A stretch of DNA of 64,000 nt from positions 744,001 to 808,000 of the forward strand of contig NZ_JAIZZH010000003.1 of assembly GCF_020421205.1 (NCBI RefSeq), read 5' to 3'. A program made the translations under genes and the position numbers. This document shows, piece after piece, positions 9,523 through 18,170 of this stretch. A model generated the notes under the pieces. The model was not told where the DNA came from. It did not search any database and was given only the letters and a program-made list of their open reading frames with translations. Each line of letters opens with the position of its first letter. The stretch's first letter is position 1. This stretch comes from Hymenobacter pini. Its GTDB lineage: Bacteria > Bacteroidota > Bacteroidia > Cytophagales > Hymenobacteraceae.

Positions 9523-11070
9523 TTACTCCTCACTATACGCCCAGTCGATACCGGCCTTGGTGTCCTTCACCACGATGCCCTGTTCCTTCAGTGCCGCCCG
9601 AATCTGGTCTACCTTATCGTAGGCCTTGGTGGCTTTGGCTTCCTGGTAGAACTCCAGGGTGAGGCGGAGCAGGTCTTCAGCACTGGCCCGGGGTTCGTCG
9701 CGCAGGCCCAGCACATCCTGCACCAGTGCCTGGTAGGCCGTGGTAGCCTCGTCCAGCGCGGCGGCGCTGACGGTGGCCAGGGTGGCGGGGTTGGCGGCGA
9801 AGCCGTTGAGTTTGCGCAACAGATTGAACAGGCTGGCAATGCAGCGGGCCGTGTTCAGGTCGTCGTTCAGGCCCACGAAGCAGTCCTGCACCAGCTTGTG
9901 CAGCTCGGCATCGGCGGCGGTGGTATCGGGCGTTTTGCCTTCCGTAACGGGGGCCACGGTGCGGGCTTTGATAACGTCGGGCGAGAGGCTCAGCTCGCGC
10001 AGCTTGTCCAGCAGGCGCAGGCCGTTCATCAGCTTGCGGTAGCCTTTGCGGGCGGCCTGCAGGCCTTCATCGGTAATATCCACGGGGCTGCGGTAGTGGG
10101 CCTGCAGCAGGAAGAACCGGGCAGTCATGGGCGAGTAGGCCTGGGCCAGGGTGTTGTTAGTACCCTCGAACAATTGGCTAATGGTGATAAAGTTGCCAAC
10201 GGCCTTACTCATCTTAGCTCCGTTCACCGTAATCATGTTGTTGTGCATCCACACCTGGGCCTCGTTGGTGGGGTGGTTGCAGGCCTGGCTCTGGGCAATT
10301 TCGCACTCGTGGTGGGGGAACATCAGATCCAGCCCGCCGCCGTGGATATCGAACTCAGCGCCGAGGTACTTGCGGCTCATGGCCGAGCACTCCAGGTGCC
10401 AGCCGGGAAACCCGTCGCTCCAAGGCGAGGGCCAGCGCATGAGGTGGCGCTCATCGGCCTTTTTCCAGAGGGCAAAATCCAGGGGGCTGCGCTTTTCCTC
10501 CTGCCCCGCCAGGTTGTCGCGGGAGCCGGCCAGCAGCTCCTCCACCACACGGTTGGAGAGCTTACCGTACTCGCGGCCGGCGGCGTTGTAAGCGGGCACA
10601 TCAAAGTACACCGAGCCGTTGGACTCGTAGCCGAAGCCATTGTCGATGATTTGCTGCACCATCTCAATCTGCTCCACAATGTGGCCGCTGGCCCGGGGCG
10701 TAATATCGGGCGGCAGGCAGCCCAGGGCTTCCATGTGTGCCTGATACAGGTTGGTGTATCCTTCAGCCACCTGCATGGGCTCGACTTTTTGAGCCCGGGC
10801 AATCTTCCCGATTTTGTCCTCGCCTTCGTCGGCGTCGCCTTCGAGGTGGCCTACGTCGGTGATGTTGCGCACGTAGCGTACGGTGTAGCCCAGGTAACGG
10901 AGGTAGCGCGTCAGCACATCAAACACCACCGGCCCGCGGGCGTTGCCCACGTGGGCTTCGTTGTACACCGTTGGTCCGCACAGGTACACCCCCACGAAGG
11001 GCGCATTGAGGGGTTGGAACGGGGCTTTGCGGCGGGTGAGGGTATTGTAGAGCGAGAGAGGGTGCTGCAT
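9523..11070 (-). CDS. cysS: Cysteinyl-tRNA synthetase
   Basis: Class I aminoacyl-tRNA synthetase that charges tRNA-Cys. The zinc-binding cysteine is C31 in [15 protein letters not shown], with the HIGH motif as HVGN (40-43). Other zinc ligands are in GWHLECSAM and FPHHECE. The second signature reads KMSKAVGN, with Ala where most homologues have Ser (KMSKS). The C-terminal helical anticodon-binding region is present and 515 residues is slightly long for the family. Start ATG at 11070, preceded 6 bases upstream by a TACTTTTG -7 element, so the message may have almost no leader. An essential single-copy gene with no operon partner here. Confidence 0.96.
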   Translation of the reverse strand: MQHPLSLYNTLTRRKAPFQPLNAPFVGVYLCGPTVYNEAHVGNARGPVVFDVLTRYLRYLGYTVRYVRNITDVGHLEGDADEGEDKIGKIARAQKVEPMQVAEGYTNLYQAHMEALGCLPPDITPRASGHIVEQIEMVQQIIDNGFGYESNGSVYFDVPAYNAAGREYGKLSNRVVEELLAGSRDNLAGQEEKRSPLDFALWKKADERHLMRWPSPWSDGFPGWHLECSAMSRKYLGAEFDIHGGGLDLMFPHHECEIAQSQACNHPTNEAQVWMHNNMITVNGAKMSKAVGNFITISQLFEGTNNTLAQAYSPMTARFFLLQAHYRSPVDITDEGLQAARKGYRKLMNGLRLLDKLRELSLSPDVIKARTVAPVTEGKTPDTTAADAELHKLVQDCFVGLNDDLNTARCIASLFNLLRKLNGFAANPATLATVSAAALDEATTAYQALVQDVLGLRDEPRASAEDLLRLTLEFYQEAKATKAYDKVDQIRAALKEQGIVVKDTKAGIDWAYSEE

Positions 11071-11075
11071 AAGTG

Positions 11076-11083
11076 CAAAAGTA
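11076..11083 (-). promoter_or_regulatory. -7 element for cysS, near-leaderless
   Basis: TACTTTTG on the minus strand, only 6 bases before the cysS ATG. With transcription starting about 5 bases downstream, the mRNA would begin at or next to the start codon. No matching -33 TTG was seen. The gap onward to 11308 is AT-richer and holds no gene. Confidence 0.45.
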
Positions 11084-11308
11084 ACCGCAGTTTCGGCAGA
11101 AGCGGCGGCGGTGCCAGATTTTAATAACCAGCTACGGCCGCCACCAACAAAGGGTATCTTAACAGAATAGACCGGCTAAAAGTCTGCTCACTGCTTCGTA
11201 TTTCCCGAAACTTAGTTTATAAACCAGTCCAAGCGGTACAAATTGCTTTACAAGCAGTCTATAACGTTCGAATGGTAGTACAAACTGTTCCGCGGCCGGT
11301 ACATATTC

Positions 11309-12439
11309 CTAGCGTTTGGCTCCGGGCTGGCGCAGTTGATAAGTAGCGATGGTGGGGAAGTGGTCGGAGTAAGGAATTTCGTGGTGCACCTGAAAATCCT
11401 CGACGGAAAACCGGAATCCGGCAAACTGATTGTCAATGCGCACGAAGGGCAGGCGGCCGTTGTAGGTACTGCCTACTCCATTACCCACCGTGGCCCAGGC
11501 GTTCTGGAAATTATCGGCCAGCTGGTCGTAGCTGTAGCTGTAGGGCACGTCGTTGAGGTCGGCGCAGAGCAGAATGGGGTAGCGGCACCGGTTAAAGCGC
11601 TTCACCAGCGTATCTACCTGCCAGTGCCGGGCAATAGCCCCGCGCTTGAAGCGGCGTAGCAGACCGGCCCCTTTTTGCTTGAGGCCGGCTTTGCTGGAAT
11701 AGCTGTCCACAATGTCCTTCTCTTCCATACTCATGCTCTGGAGGTGGAAGCTGTACACCCGGATAGTATCCTGGGACGGCAGGCGCACATCGGCCCACAT
11801 GGCATGGTTCTGGGTGAGTTTGCCGAAGCTGATGGTCCCGTGGTGCACGATGGGAAAGCGCGAGAAAATGGCCATACCAAACTCGGCCCCGGCACTGTTG
11901 GTGAGGGTTTTGGACAGGAATGTCTGCCGGCCCGCCTCACGCCCGATCTTATCCACCGTGCGAAACACGGTGCCATCCTGCGTTTTGGTCCCGGCCGGTT
12001 CGTTGTAGAACTCCTGCAGACATAGGATATCGGCCGGGTTGTCCTGCAGCCATTTCACCATGGCTTTCGATGACTGCAGCCCCTCATTGCGCAGCTGCGG
12101 ATACACATTAAATATCCGCACGTTGGCCGACAGCACCCGCACCACCGGACCCTTTTCCGGGGCAGGCGCATTCACCAGGCGAAATGGATGCAGCGCCAGC
12201 CCCCGCTGAAAGTGCGGCCACGTAAGCACAGCCAGCGCCAGGGGCAGCAGGGCCACCGGCCAGCGCCGCAGCAGCCAGTAGCCCACCAACAGCAGGTTCA
12301 GGGCCAGGGCCACCGGCAGCGTAAGCGCCCCGAAAATAGCTGGCCAGAAGGTGTACGCCGGAATCTGGGCGCAGGCAATGGCCACCAGCACCCACCCCAT
12401 CACCAACACGGTACTCTTAAATGCAAACGAACGACGCAC
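11309..12439 (-). CDS. Membrane-anchored endonuclease/exonuclease/phosphatase-family protein
   Basis: Three predicted membrane helices in the first 95 or so residues (VLVMGWVLVAIACA; FGALTLPVALALNLLLVGYW; ALLPLALAVL) are followed by an EEP-fold hydrolase domain. Metal and catalytic segments are present: LSANVRIFN, LCLQEFYNEP (Glu), FHLQS, CADLNDVPYS (Asp/Asn), RIDNQF and the terminal YSDHFPT (Asp-His pair). Bacterial proteins with this layout are common in Bacteroidota and uncharacterised; a phosphodiesterase or lipid-phosphatase role at the membrane is plausible. The longer reading frame starts with GTG at 12475, but that codon overlaps a TACCTTTG promoter element, so I place the start at the GTG at 12439; TTG at 12445 is the alternative. 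Confidence 0.8.
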   Translation of the reverse strand: MRRSFAFKSTVLVMGWVLVAIACAQIPAYTFWPAIFGALTLPVALALNLLLVGYWLLRRWPVALLPLALAVLTWPHFQRGLALHPFRLVNAPAPEKGPVVRVLSANVRIFNVYPQLRNEGLQSSKAMVKWLQDNPADILCLQEFYNEPAGTKTQDGTVFRTVDKIGREAGRQTFLSKTLTNSAGAEFGMAIFSRFPIVHHGTISFGKLTQNHAMWADVRLPSQDTIRVYSFHLQSMSMEEKDIVDSYSSKAGLKQKGAGLLRRFKRGAIARHWQVDTLVKRFNRCRYPILLCADLNDVPYSYSYDQLADNFQNAWATVGNGVGSTYNGRLPFVRIDNQFAGFRFSVEDFQVHHEIPYSDHFPTIATYQLRQPGAKR

Positions 12440-12474
12440 GGGCAACTTTTCAGCGGCAAATAGTGTCAGGCCCA

Positions 12475-12482
12475 CAAAGGTA
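12475..12482 (-). promoter_or_regulatory. -7 element for the EEP hydrolase gene
   Basis: TACCTTTG on the minus strand, matching TAnnTTTG, about 36 bases before the preferred start. It argues against translation from the GTG at 12475. Confidence 0.45.
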
Positions 12483-12574
12483 GCCGTTCCGTGCGAGCCT
12501 GCCCTACCGCCAAAATGGTCTGTGTTTTGCGCAACGGAGTGCGTACCTTCCGCTGGCTTTATTTTCGTTTCTGT

Positions 12575-15500
12575 ATGCCCCGATTTTTACTACTTATCTG
12601 CCTGTTGCTGAATATGCTGCTGGCTCAGGCCCGCCCGCGCCCCGCTGCTGTGAACCTACCCGAGCAAAGCCTGGAGTTCGTAGAAAATAAAGGCCAGTGG
12701 CCTCGTCCGGCACTGTTTAGGGCCGAGGTACCCGGTGGCCAACTGTACCTCACTCCTACCGGCTTCACATATTCCCTGCTGCACCCGGCCGATGCGCAGG
12801 CCATTTCCCACCACGGCAGCAGTGTCGGTGAGTCTAATGCGGCTGGCCAACCGGTCCCTACTGCTGTACGCGGCCACGCCTACACCATGTCGTTTGTAGG
12901 CGGCAGCACCCGGCTGGCGCCGGTTACGCAGGAGCCTACTGCGGGCACCCGCAACTACTTCCGGGGTAGCAGCCCGCAACAGTGGGCTTCGGGGGTGCGT
13001 GGCTTTCGGCAGGTGCGCTACCCAAGCGTGTATTCGGGCATTGATGTGCGCCTCTACGAAAATCAGCAGCAACAGCTGGAATACGATTTTGAGTTGGTCC
13101 CCGGAGCCCGTCCCGGCCAGATCCGGCTGCGCTACGACGGGCTTACCAGCCTACAGCTCACGGCGGAGGGCCAGCTTCGGTTAGAAACCTCGGTGGGCAC
13201 CGTAACCGAGCAAACACCCCAGGCTTGGCAAACTCTGCCCTCGGGCCAGCGCCAGCCCGTAAGCTGCCGCTTCGTGCTCAGCGGCCAAACGGTTAGCTTT
13301 CAGCTGGGTACTTACAATGCCAAGCTCCCGCTGACTATTGATCCAACGGTGTTGTTCTCCTCCTTCAGCGGTTCCTCGGCCGACAACTGGGGCTTCACGG
13401 CCACCTATGATGCGCAGGGTAATATGTACTCTGGCGGCGTGGCCTTCGACCAGGGTTACCCAACTACCACGGGAGCTTTCCAGACCAGGTTTGCCGGTGC
13501 TGCCGACGTGGCCATCATCAAATACCGCGTTACTACCTCTGGCCCGGCGGCCCGGCTCTACGCTACCTACCTGGGCGGGAACTCCACTGATGCCCCCCAT
13601 AGCCTGGTAGTCAATAACCTCGGCGAATTAGTAATTTTAGGTACTACCGGGTCCAATAACTTTCCCATTACCAGCGGGGCAGTGCAAACGGCTTTCAAGG
13701 GTGGTCCGGCGGTGAATCCCATCGGCTCCGGCTCGGGTGGGCCTATGAGCTACCCCAACGGCTCCGATATATTTGTCAGCACCCTCAGCTTTGATGGTGC
13801 CCGCCTGACCGCCTCCACGTACTTAGGGGGTACTGCCAACGATGGGCTTAACCTGAACCTGGTGAACAACTATGGCGACGCCTTTCGGGGAGATGTGCTC
13901 ACAGATGGGGAGAATAACGTATACATAGCCACTGTTTCGCAAAGCGCCAACTTTCCGCTGGCTCAGCCGATCCAGCAGGACCGTCAGGGCTCTTCCGATG
14001 CCGTGGTGTGCAAGCTTAACCGCCAGCTCAGCCGCCAGGTGTGGAGTACGTACCTGGGCGGTAGCGGGGCCGAAGCCGGCTTCTCTCTGCAGCTAACTCC
14101 CGACCGACACCTGTACGTAGCGGGTGGCACCAACAGCGCCAATTTTCCCGCAACTGCTGGCGCACTCCAGCCCAAGCAACCCGGTGACAAGGATGGGTTT
14201 GTGGCCTGCATCCCGCCCGATGGCACCGCCCTGCAATACGCTACGTATCTGGGCACCTCCGCTCCGGATCTTGTCTTCTTCCTGCAGCTGGATGCCAACG
14301 GGGACGTGTACACTCTGGGGCAAACCGGCTCGGATGCGTATCCCATTACTACCGACCTATATGGGGTGAAGGGGGCCCACCAGTTTATTCACAAGCTCAG
14401 TTCCGACCTAAGCACCACCCGCTACAGCACGGCCTTCGGTACGGTATCAACCGGCTACGACATTTCACCGACGGCCTTTCTGGTTGATGACTGTGAGCGG
14501 GTGTACGTGAGCGGCTGGGGAGGCGCTACCAATGCCGGGTACGGCGGGGGCTCTACCCGCAACCTGCCCGTTACTAGCAACGCCCTGCAGCGCACCTCCG
14601 ATGGCAGCGACTTTTACATTGCCCAGTTTACGGCTGGCCTCACTGCGCTGGAGTATGCCACCTTTTATGGGGAGTTTGGGGGCGCAGGTGAGCACGTGGA
14701 CGGGGGCACTTCCCGGTTCGATAAGAAGGGAGTGGTGTACCAGGCTGTGTGCGGCGGCTGCCGCGGCACCCAAAATTTCCCGGTGCCGCAAGGCGCTAAC
14801 TACTATACCACCCGCAACGGCAGCACCAACTGTAACAACGCCGCCTTCGCCATCAGCTTCGGACTGGTTGTTGCCGACCCCGGCCCTACCCGCTACGTGT
14901 GCGTGAAAGATGGCCCCGTTACGCTGGGCGGGCAGCCTACCGGTGGCATCTGGAGCGGCCCCGGCGTGACGCGGCAAGCCAACGGCACCTATCAGTTTCA
15001 GCCCACCCCGGCCTTGGTTGGCCGCAACGTGCTGCAGTATTCCGTGGCCACCACCGGCATTTGCCGAAGTGTGCGCCCCCTAGCCCTGATTGTTACCCCG
15101 GAGCGTGTACTGAACATCAGCCCCGTGCCCGATTTGTGTGCCAACGGCGCGCCGGTTACGCTGCAGGCTTCGCCAGCGGGTGGCACCTGGAGTATTACCA
15201 AAGGCCTTTCCGGCAACGTATTCAACCCGCAGCAGGCTGGCCCTGGCACTTATACCCTCACTTACTCCATTGCCGATACGCTGGGCTGCGGCTCAACTAC
15301 ACGCACCATTGTAGTGCACCCATTGCCAAAAGTAGAGGCTGGCCCCAATCTCACCTTCTGTGCTTACGAAACCCAACCGGTACAGCTCACTGGCTTTTCC
15401 CCGGCGGGCGGCACCTGGAGTGGCACAGGTGTATCGGCGGGCGGGTTGTTTACGCCACCTAATACCAACCTGCGCGGCGGAATCTTCACACTCACCTACA

Positions 15501-16060
15501 CCGTAACCGAAAACGGCTGCGCCAACTCGGCCACCCGGCAAGTGCTCCTGGCCCCGTCACCAACCACCAACTTTCCGCTAAGTGTGCCCGAGTGCACCAG
15601 TTTCCCACAGTACACCGGGCTGGCTCCGTTTAGCTGCCCCTTTGTGCCGGTACTCACCGGCGGCACTTACACCTGGGATTTTGGCGACGGAAGTCCGGTA
15701 TCTATGGAGGAAGCCCCTACCCACGTGTTTCAGCAGCCCGGTACCTACAACGTGAAGCTCACGGCCCAATACAGTAACTGCACCGTTGAAACCAGCTTCG
15801 TACCGGTGGTGGTAGGCGAGGTGTTCGTGCCCAACATCATCACCCCCAACCGCGACGATAAAAACGAGACGTTTATCCCGCGTTTCAGCTGCCAGCCGGC
15901 CCGGTTGCAGGTGTTCACGCGGTGGGGCAACAAGGTATTTGAAACTGACACCTACCGCAACGACTGGCGCGCCGATAATCTGCCCGATGGCCTCTACTAT
16001 TACCTGCTGAAAGACACCGACGGCCGCACTATAAAAGGCTGGGTTACGGTGCAGCGCTGA
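12575..16060 (+). CDS. Large T9SS type B surface protein with propeller and PKD-type domains
   Basis: Signal peptide MPRFLLLICLLLNMLLA with Gln at +1. The N-terminal domain opens with FVENKGQWP and runs to about residue 260, a domain found on many Bacteroidota surface proteins. It is followed by SBBP-type propeller repeats (units such as YATYLGG and WSTYLGGSGAEAGFSLQ) to about 760, three repeated segments with GG(T/I)WSG/GGTWS cores, and a PKD domain (YTWDFGDGSP near 1025). The end is a gliding-motility-associated T9SS type B sorting domain (VFVPNIITPNRDDKNETF ... DGLYYYLLK). SprA at 43-50.6 kb is the expected export route. The ATG at 12575 was chosen over 12491 because it starts the signal peptide. 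Likely an adhesin or surface structure protein; ligand unknown. Confidence 0.9.
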   Translation: MPRFLLLICLLLNMLLAQARPRPAAVNLPEQSLEFVENKGQWPRPALFRAEVPGGQLYLTPTGFTYSLLHPADAQAISHHGSSVGESNAAGQPVPTAVRGHAYTMSFVGGSTRLAPVTQEPTAGTRNYFRGSSPQQWASGVRGFRQVRYPSVYSGIDVRLYENQQQQLEYDFELVPGARPGQIRLRYDGLTSLQLTAEGQLRLETSVGTVTEQTPQAWQTLPSGQRQPVSCRFVLSGQTVSFQLGTYNAKLPLTIDPTVLFSSFSGSSADNWGFTATYDAQGNMYSGGVAFDQGYPTTTGAFQTRFAGAADVAIIKYRVTTSGPAARLYATYLGGNSTDAPHSLVVNNLGELVILGTTGSNNFPITSGAVQTAFKGGPAVNPIGSGSGGPMSYPNGSDIFVSTLSFDGARLTASTYLGGTANDGLNLNLVNNYGDAFRGDVLTDGENNVYIATVSQSANFPLAQPIQQDRQGSSDAVVCKLNRQLSRQVWSTYLGGSGAEAGFSLQLTPDRHLYVAGGTNSANFPATAGALQPKQPGDKDGFVACIPPDGTALQYATYLGTSAPDLVFFLQLDANGDVYTLGQTGSDAYPITTDLYGVKGAHQFIHKLSSDLSTTRYSTAFGTVSTGYDISPTAFLVDDCERVYVSGWGGATNAGYGGGSTRNLPVTSNALQRTSDGSDFYIAQFTAGLTALEYATFYGEFGGAGEHVDGGTSRFDKKGVVYQAVCGGCRGTQNFPVPQGANYYTTRNGSTNCNNAAFAISFGLVVADPGPTRYVCVKDGPVTLGGQPTGGIWSGPGVTRQANGTYQFQPTPALVGRNVLQYSVATTGICRSVRPLALIVTPERVLNISPVPDLCANGAPVTLQASPAGGTWSITKGLSGNVFNPQQAGPGTYTLTYSIADTLGCGSTTRTIVVHPLPKVEAGPNLTFCAYETQPVQLTGFSPAGGTWSGTGVSAGGLFTPPNTNLRGGIFTLTYTVTENGCANSATRQVLLAPSPTTNFPLSVPECTSFPQYTGLAPFSCPFVPVLTGGTYTWDFGDGSPVSMEEAPTHVFQQPGTYNVKLTAQYSNCTVETSFVPVVVGEVFVPNIITPNRDDKNETFIPRFSCQPARLQVFTRWGNKVFETDTYRNDWRADNLPDGLYYYLLKDTDGRTIKGWVTVQR

Positions 16061-16064
16061 GGGC

Positions 16065-16095
16065 TTGCATTCCGCATTTTTGCGTTGTATCTTTG
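16065..16095 (+). promoter_or_regulatory. Promoter of rimP-nusA-infB
   Basis: TTG at 16065-16067, a 20-base spacer, then TATCTTTG at 16088-16095: both elements of the Bacteroidota housekeeping promoter at proper spacing. It is the best promoter match in the window. Transcription should begin about 16100, leaving a leader of roughly 60 bases before rimP. Confidence 0.75.
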
Positions 16096-16118
16096 CCCCA
16101 GCAAACTAGAACACGAAC

Positions 16119-16149
16119 AGAGGGGACGGACAGTCCCCTCTTTCTTTTA
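16119..16149 (+). promoter_or_regulatory. Terminator-like hairpin in the rimP leader
   Basis: A perfect 9-bp stem (AGAGGGGAC 16119-16127, GTCCCCTCT 16133-16141, loop GGACA) followed by TTCTTTTAT. It lies between the promoter and the rimP ATG at 16164, which makes it a candidate attenuator. NusA, encoded in the same operon, is a termination factor, so autogenous control is possible (inference). Confidence 0.6.
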
Positions 16150-16163
16150 TCACCGGTGTCCAC

Positions 16164-16637
16164 ATGAAACTCGACCAAGCCCGCCTTTCCGAGCTCCTCC
16201 AGGATAGCCTGCCCACCGATGGCAGCCTGTTTGTGGTGAGCCTCGCCGTGTCGGATGCCATTCGGCCCAAAGTAACCGTTACCCTCGATGGGGAACAGGG
16301 CGTAGGCATTGATGAGTGCGCCCAGGTAAGCCGCCGCCTGGCCCGCCGCGTGGATGAAGAGTACGGCGAAGACGCCAGCTACACGCTGGAAGTAACTTCG
16401 CCCGGCGCCGACCAGCCCCTGCGCGACGCCCGCCAGTACGCCCGCCACGTAGGCCGCAGCCTCAGCTTGAAAATGGCCGACGGCAACGAGAAAACCGGCA
16501 CCTTGGAAGCCGCTGAGGCCACCGGCATCCAGTTGGCCGAGGTTGTCAAGGAAAAAACCAAAAAGAAAACCCTGCCCGCCGCTTTCATCCCCTTCGCCGA
16601 TATCAGCGAAGCCAAAGTGGTGATTTCGTTTAAGTAG
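16164..16637 (+). CDS. rimP: Ribosome maturation factor RimP
   Basis: Assembly factor for the 30S ribosomal subunit, cytoplasmic. Recognised by the N-terminal alpha/beta domain (RLSELLQDSLPTDGSLFVV), the VDEEYGEDASYTLEVTSPG segment with the family's conserved EV(S/T)SPG turn, and a short SH3-like C-terminal domain. Length of 157 residues is normal. It is the first gene of rimP-nusA-infB, an order conserved across bacteria. The lysine-rich VKEKTKKKTLP stretch near residue 130 is compatible with RNA contact. Start ATG at 16164 lies 22 bases after the leader hairpin; no Shine-Dalgarno sequence is visible, as usual in this phylum. Confidence 0.93.
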   Translation: MKLDQARLSELLQDSLPTDGSLFVVSLAVSDAIRPKVTVTLDGEQGVGIDECAQVSRRLARRVDEEYGEDASYTLEVTSPGADQPLRDARQYARHVGRSLSLKMADGNEKTGTLEAAEATGIQLAEVVKEKTKKKTLPAAFIPFADISEAKVVISFK

Positions 16638-16724
16638 TAAGCGGTGAGCCAACAGCCTTGGGCGTTTGGCTTGATTCTGACATAATTCACCTTTTAGTTG
16701 TTGCCGCCTGCCGGCTTCGCAAGT

Positions 16725-16755
16725 CAGCAGCTAACAGCTAGTAGCTAAAAGCTTA
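16725..16755. repeat. AGCTAACAGCTA-type intergenic repeat
   Basis: Runs directly up to nusA. The 16 bases at 16725-16740 recur exactly at 43050-43065 before sprA, and related words in both orientations occur at 42946-42968 after ruvA. A dispersed AGCT-rich intergenic repeat. Confidence 0.55.
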
Positions 16756-16760
16756 AAAAA

Positions 16761-18047
16761 ATGAACAGCAACGTCCTCATTGAATCGTTTGCCGAATTCG
16801 CCCGGTCGAAGAACATCGACCGTCCTACGATGATGAGCATCCTGGAGGAAGTGTTCCGCACCATGATTCGCAAGAAGTACGACGACGACTCGAACTTCGA
16901 CGTGATTCTGAACGTGGACAAGGGCGACCTGGAAATCTACCGCAACCGCGAAATCGTGGATGACAACTCGGAAGATATCTGGGACCTTGACAAAATTCCG
17001 CTGGCTGAAGCCCAAAAAATCGAGCCCGACTACGAAGTGGGCGAATCGGTGGCCGAGGAAATTAAGCTGGAGGATTTCGGCCGTCGCGCCGTGCTCATGG
17101 CCCGCCAAACGCTGATTCAGCGCGTGAAGGACCTGGAGCGCGACAACCTCTACCAGGCCTACAAAGACCAGGTAGGCGAAATTGTGGTGGGTGAAGTGTA
17201 CCAGGTGTGGGGCCGTGAAGCCCTCATTCTGGACAAGGACGAGAACGAACTGGTGCTACCCAAAGGCGAGCAGATTCCCAAGGACCGCTACCGGAAGGGT
17301 GACACTATCCGGGCCGTGGTCCACCGCGTGGATGTGCTCAATGGTACCCCTAAAATCATTCTTTCCCGCGCCGCGCCGGCTTTCCTGGAGCGCCTGATGG
17401 AGCAGGAAGTACCCGAAATCTTTGATGGCCTCATCACCATCAAAAATATCGTGCGGGAACCCGGCGAGCGGGCCAAAGTAGCCGTAGAAAGCTTCGACGA
17501 CCGTATCGACCCGGTGGGTGCCTGCGTGGGTATGAAAGGCTCGCGTATTCACGCCGTAGTGCGGGAGCTCGAAAACGAGAACATTGACATCATCAACTAC
17601 ACCGACAACCTGGAGCTGTACATCGCCCGGGCCCTGTCACCGGCCAAGCTCACGTCGATGAAAATCAACGAACAAACTGGCCGGGTTTCGGTGTTCTTAA
17701 AGCCCGACCAAGTGTCGCTGGCCATTGGCCGCGGCGGTGCCAACATCAAGCTGGCCTCGCGCTTGGTAGGCATGGAAATCGACGTATTCCGGGATGCCGG
17801 CGACTTCGAGGAAGACATTGCCCTGGACGAGTTCCAGGACGAGATTGACGGCTGGGTACTCGAGGAGCTGAAGAAAATCGGCCTCGATACCGGTCGGGCC
17901 GTACTGGCTGTCAGCAAGGATGACATCGTGCGCCGCACTGAGCTTGAGGAGGAAACTGTGGAAGACCTGTTCCGCATCATCCGCCAAGAGTTTGAGGACA
18001 GCGACGACCAGGACGACGAAACCCCAAATTCCGGCGACGCGCAATGA
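16761..18047 (+). CDS. nusA: Transcription termination/antitermination factor NusA
   Basis: RNA polymerase-associated elongation factor acting in pausing, termination and antitermination. Domains in order: N-terminal RNAP-binding domain (1-130; LIESFAEFARSKNIDR), S1 domain (about 135-200; GEIVVGEVYQVWGREALI), KH1 (about 250-285; VGACVGMKGSRIHAVVREL) and KH2 (about 315-350; AIGRGGANIKLASRLVG). An acidic tail (EDSDDQDDE) ends the 428-residue protein; the extra C-terminal acidic repeats of enterobacterial NusA are absent, as is normal outside proteobacteria. ATG at 16761 follows an A-rich stretch. Second gene of the rimP-nusA-infB operon. Confidence 0.96.
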   Translation: MNSNVLIESFAEFARSKNIDRPTMMSILEEVFRTMIRKKYDDDSNFDVILNVDKGDLEIYRNREIVDDNSEDIWDLDKIPLAEAQKIEPDYEVGESVAEEIKLEDFGRRAVLMARQTLIQRVKDLERDNLYQAYKDQVGEIVVGEVYQVWGREALILDKDENELVLPKGEQIPKDRYRKGDTIRAVVHRVDVLNGTPKIILSRAAPAFLERLMEQEVPEIFDGLITIKNIVREPGERAKVAVESFDDRIDPVGACVGMKGSRIHAVVRELENENIDIINYTDNLELYIARALSPAKLTSMKINEQTGRVSVFLKPDQVSLAIGRGGANIKLASRLVGMEIDVFRDAGDFEEDIALDEFQDEIDGWVLEELKKIGLDTGRAVLAVSKDDIVRRTELEEETVEDLFRIIRQEFEDSDDQDDETPNSGDAQ

Positions 18048-18129
18048 GTGCGCGGCGGCCGGTACGGCAAGGGCGCTAGAATCAGCCGGGTGGCTTGATT
18101 TTAACGCCGCCCGGCAAGATTTAAGTTAG

Positions 18130-18137
18130 TACCTTTG
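18130..18137 (+). promoter_or_regulatory. Internal -7 element before infB
   Basis: TACCTTTG between nusA and infB, 33 bases before the infB ATG at 18171. No TTG at the usual spacing. It suggests infB can also be transcribed on its own, and it rules out the longer ORF start at 18135, which overlaps the element. Confidence 0.5.
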
Positions 18138-18170
18138 CACCAAGATAAGAGTATCGTTCGCGAGCATAGA

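Noticed and set aside
9469..11124. 551-residue plus-strand ORF
   Set aside because: Lies opposite cysS, which is unmistakable; long antisense frames are usual in GC-rich DNA.
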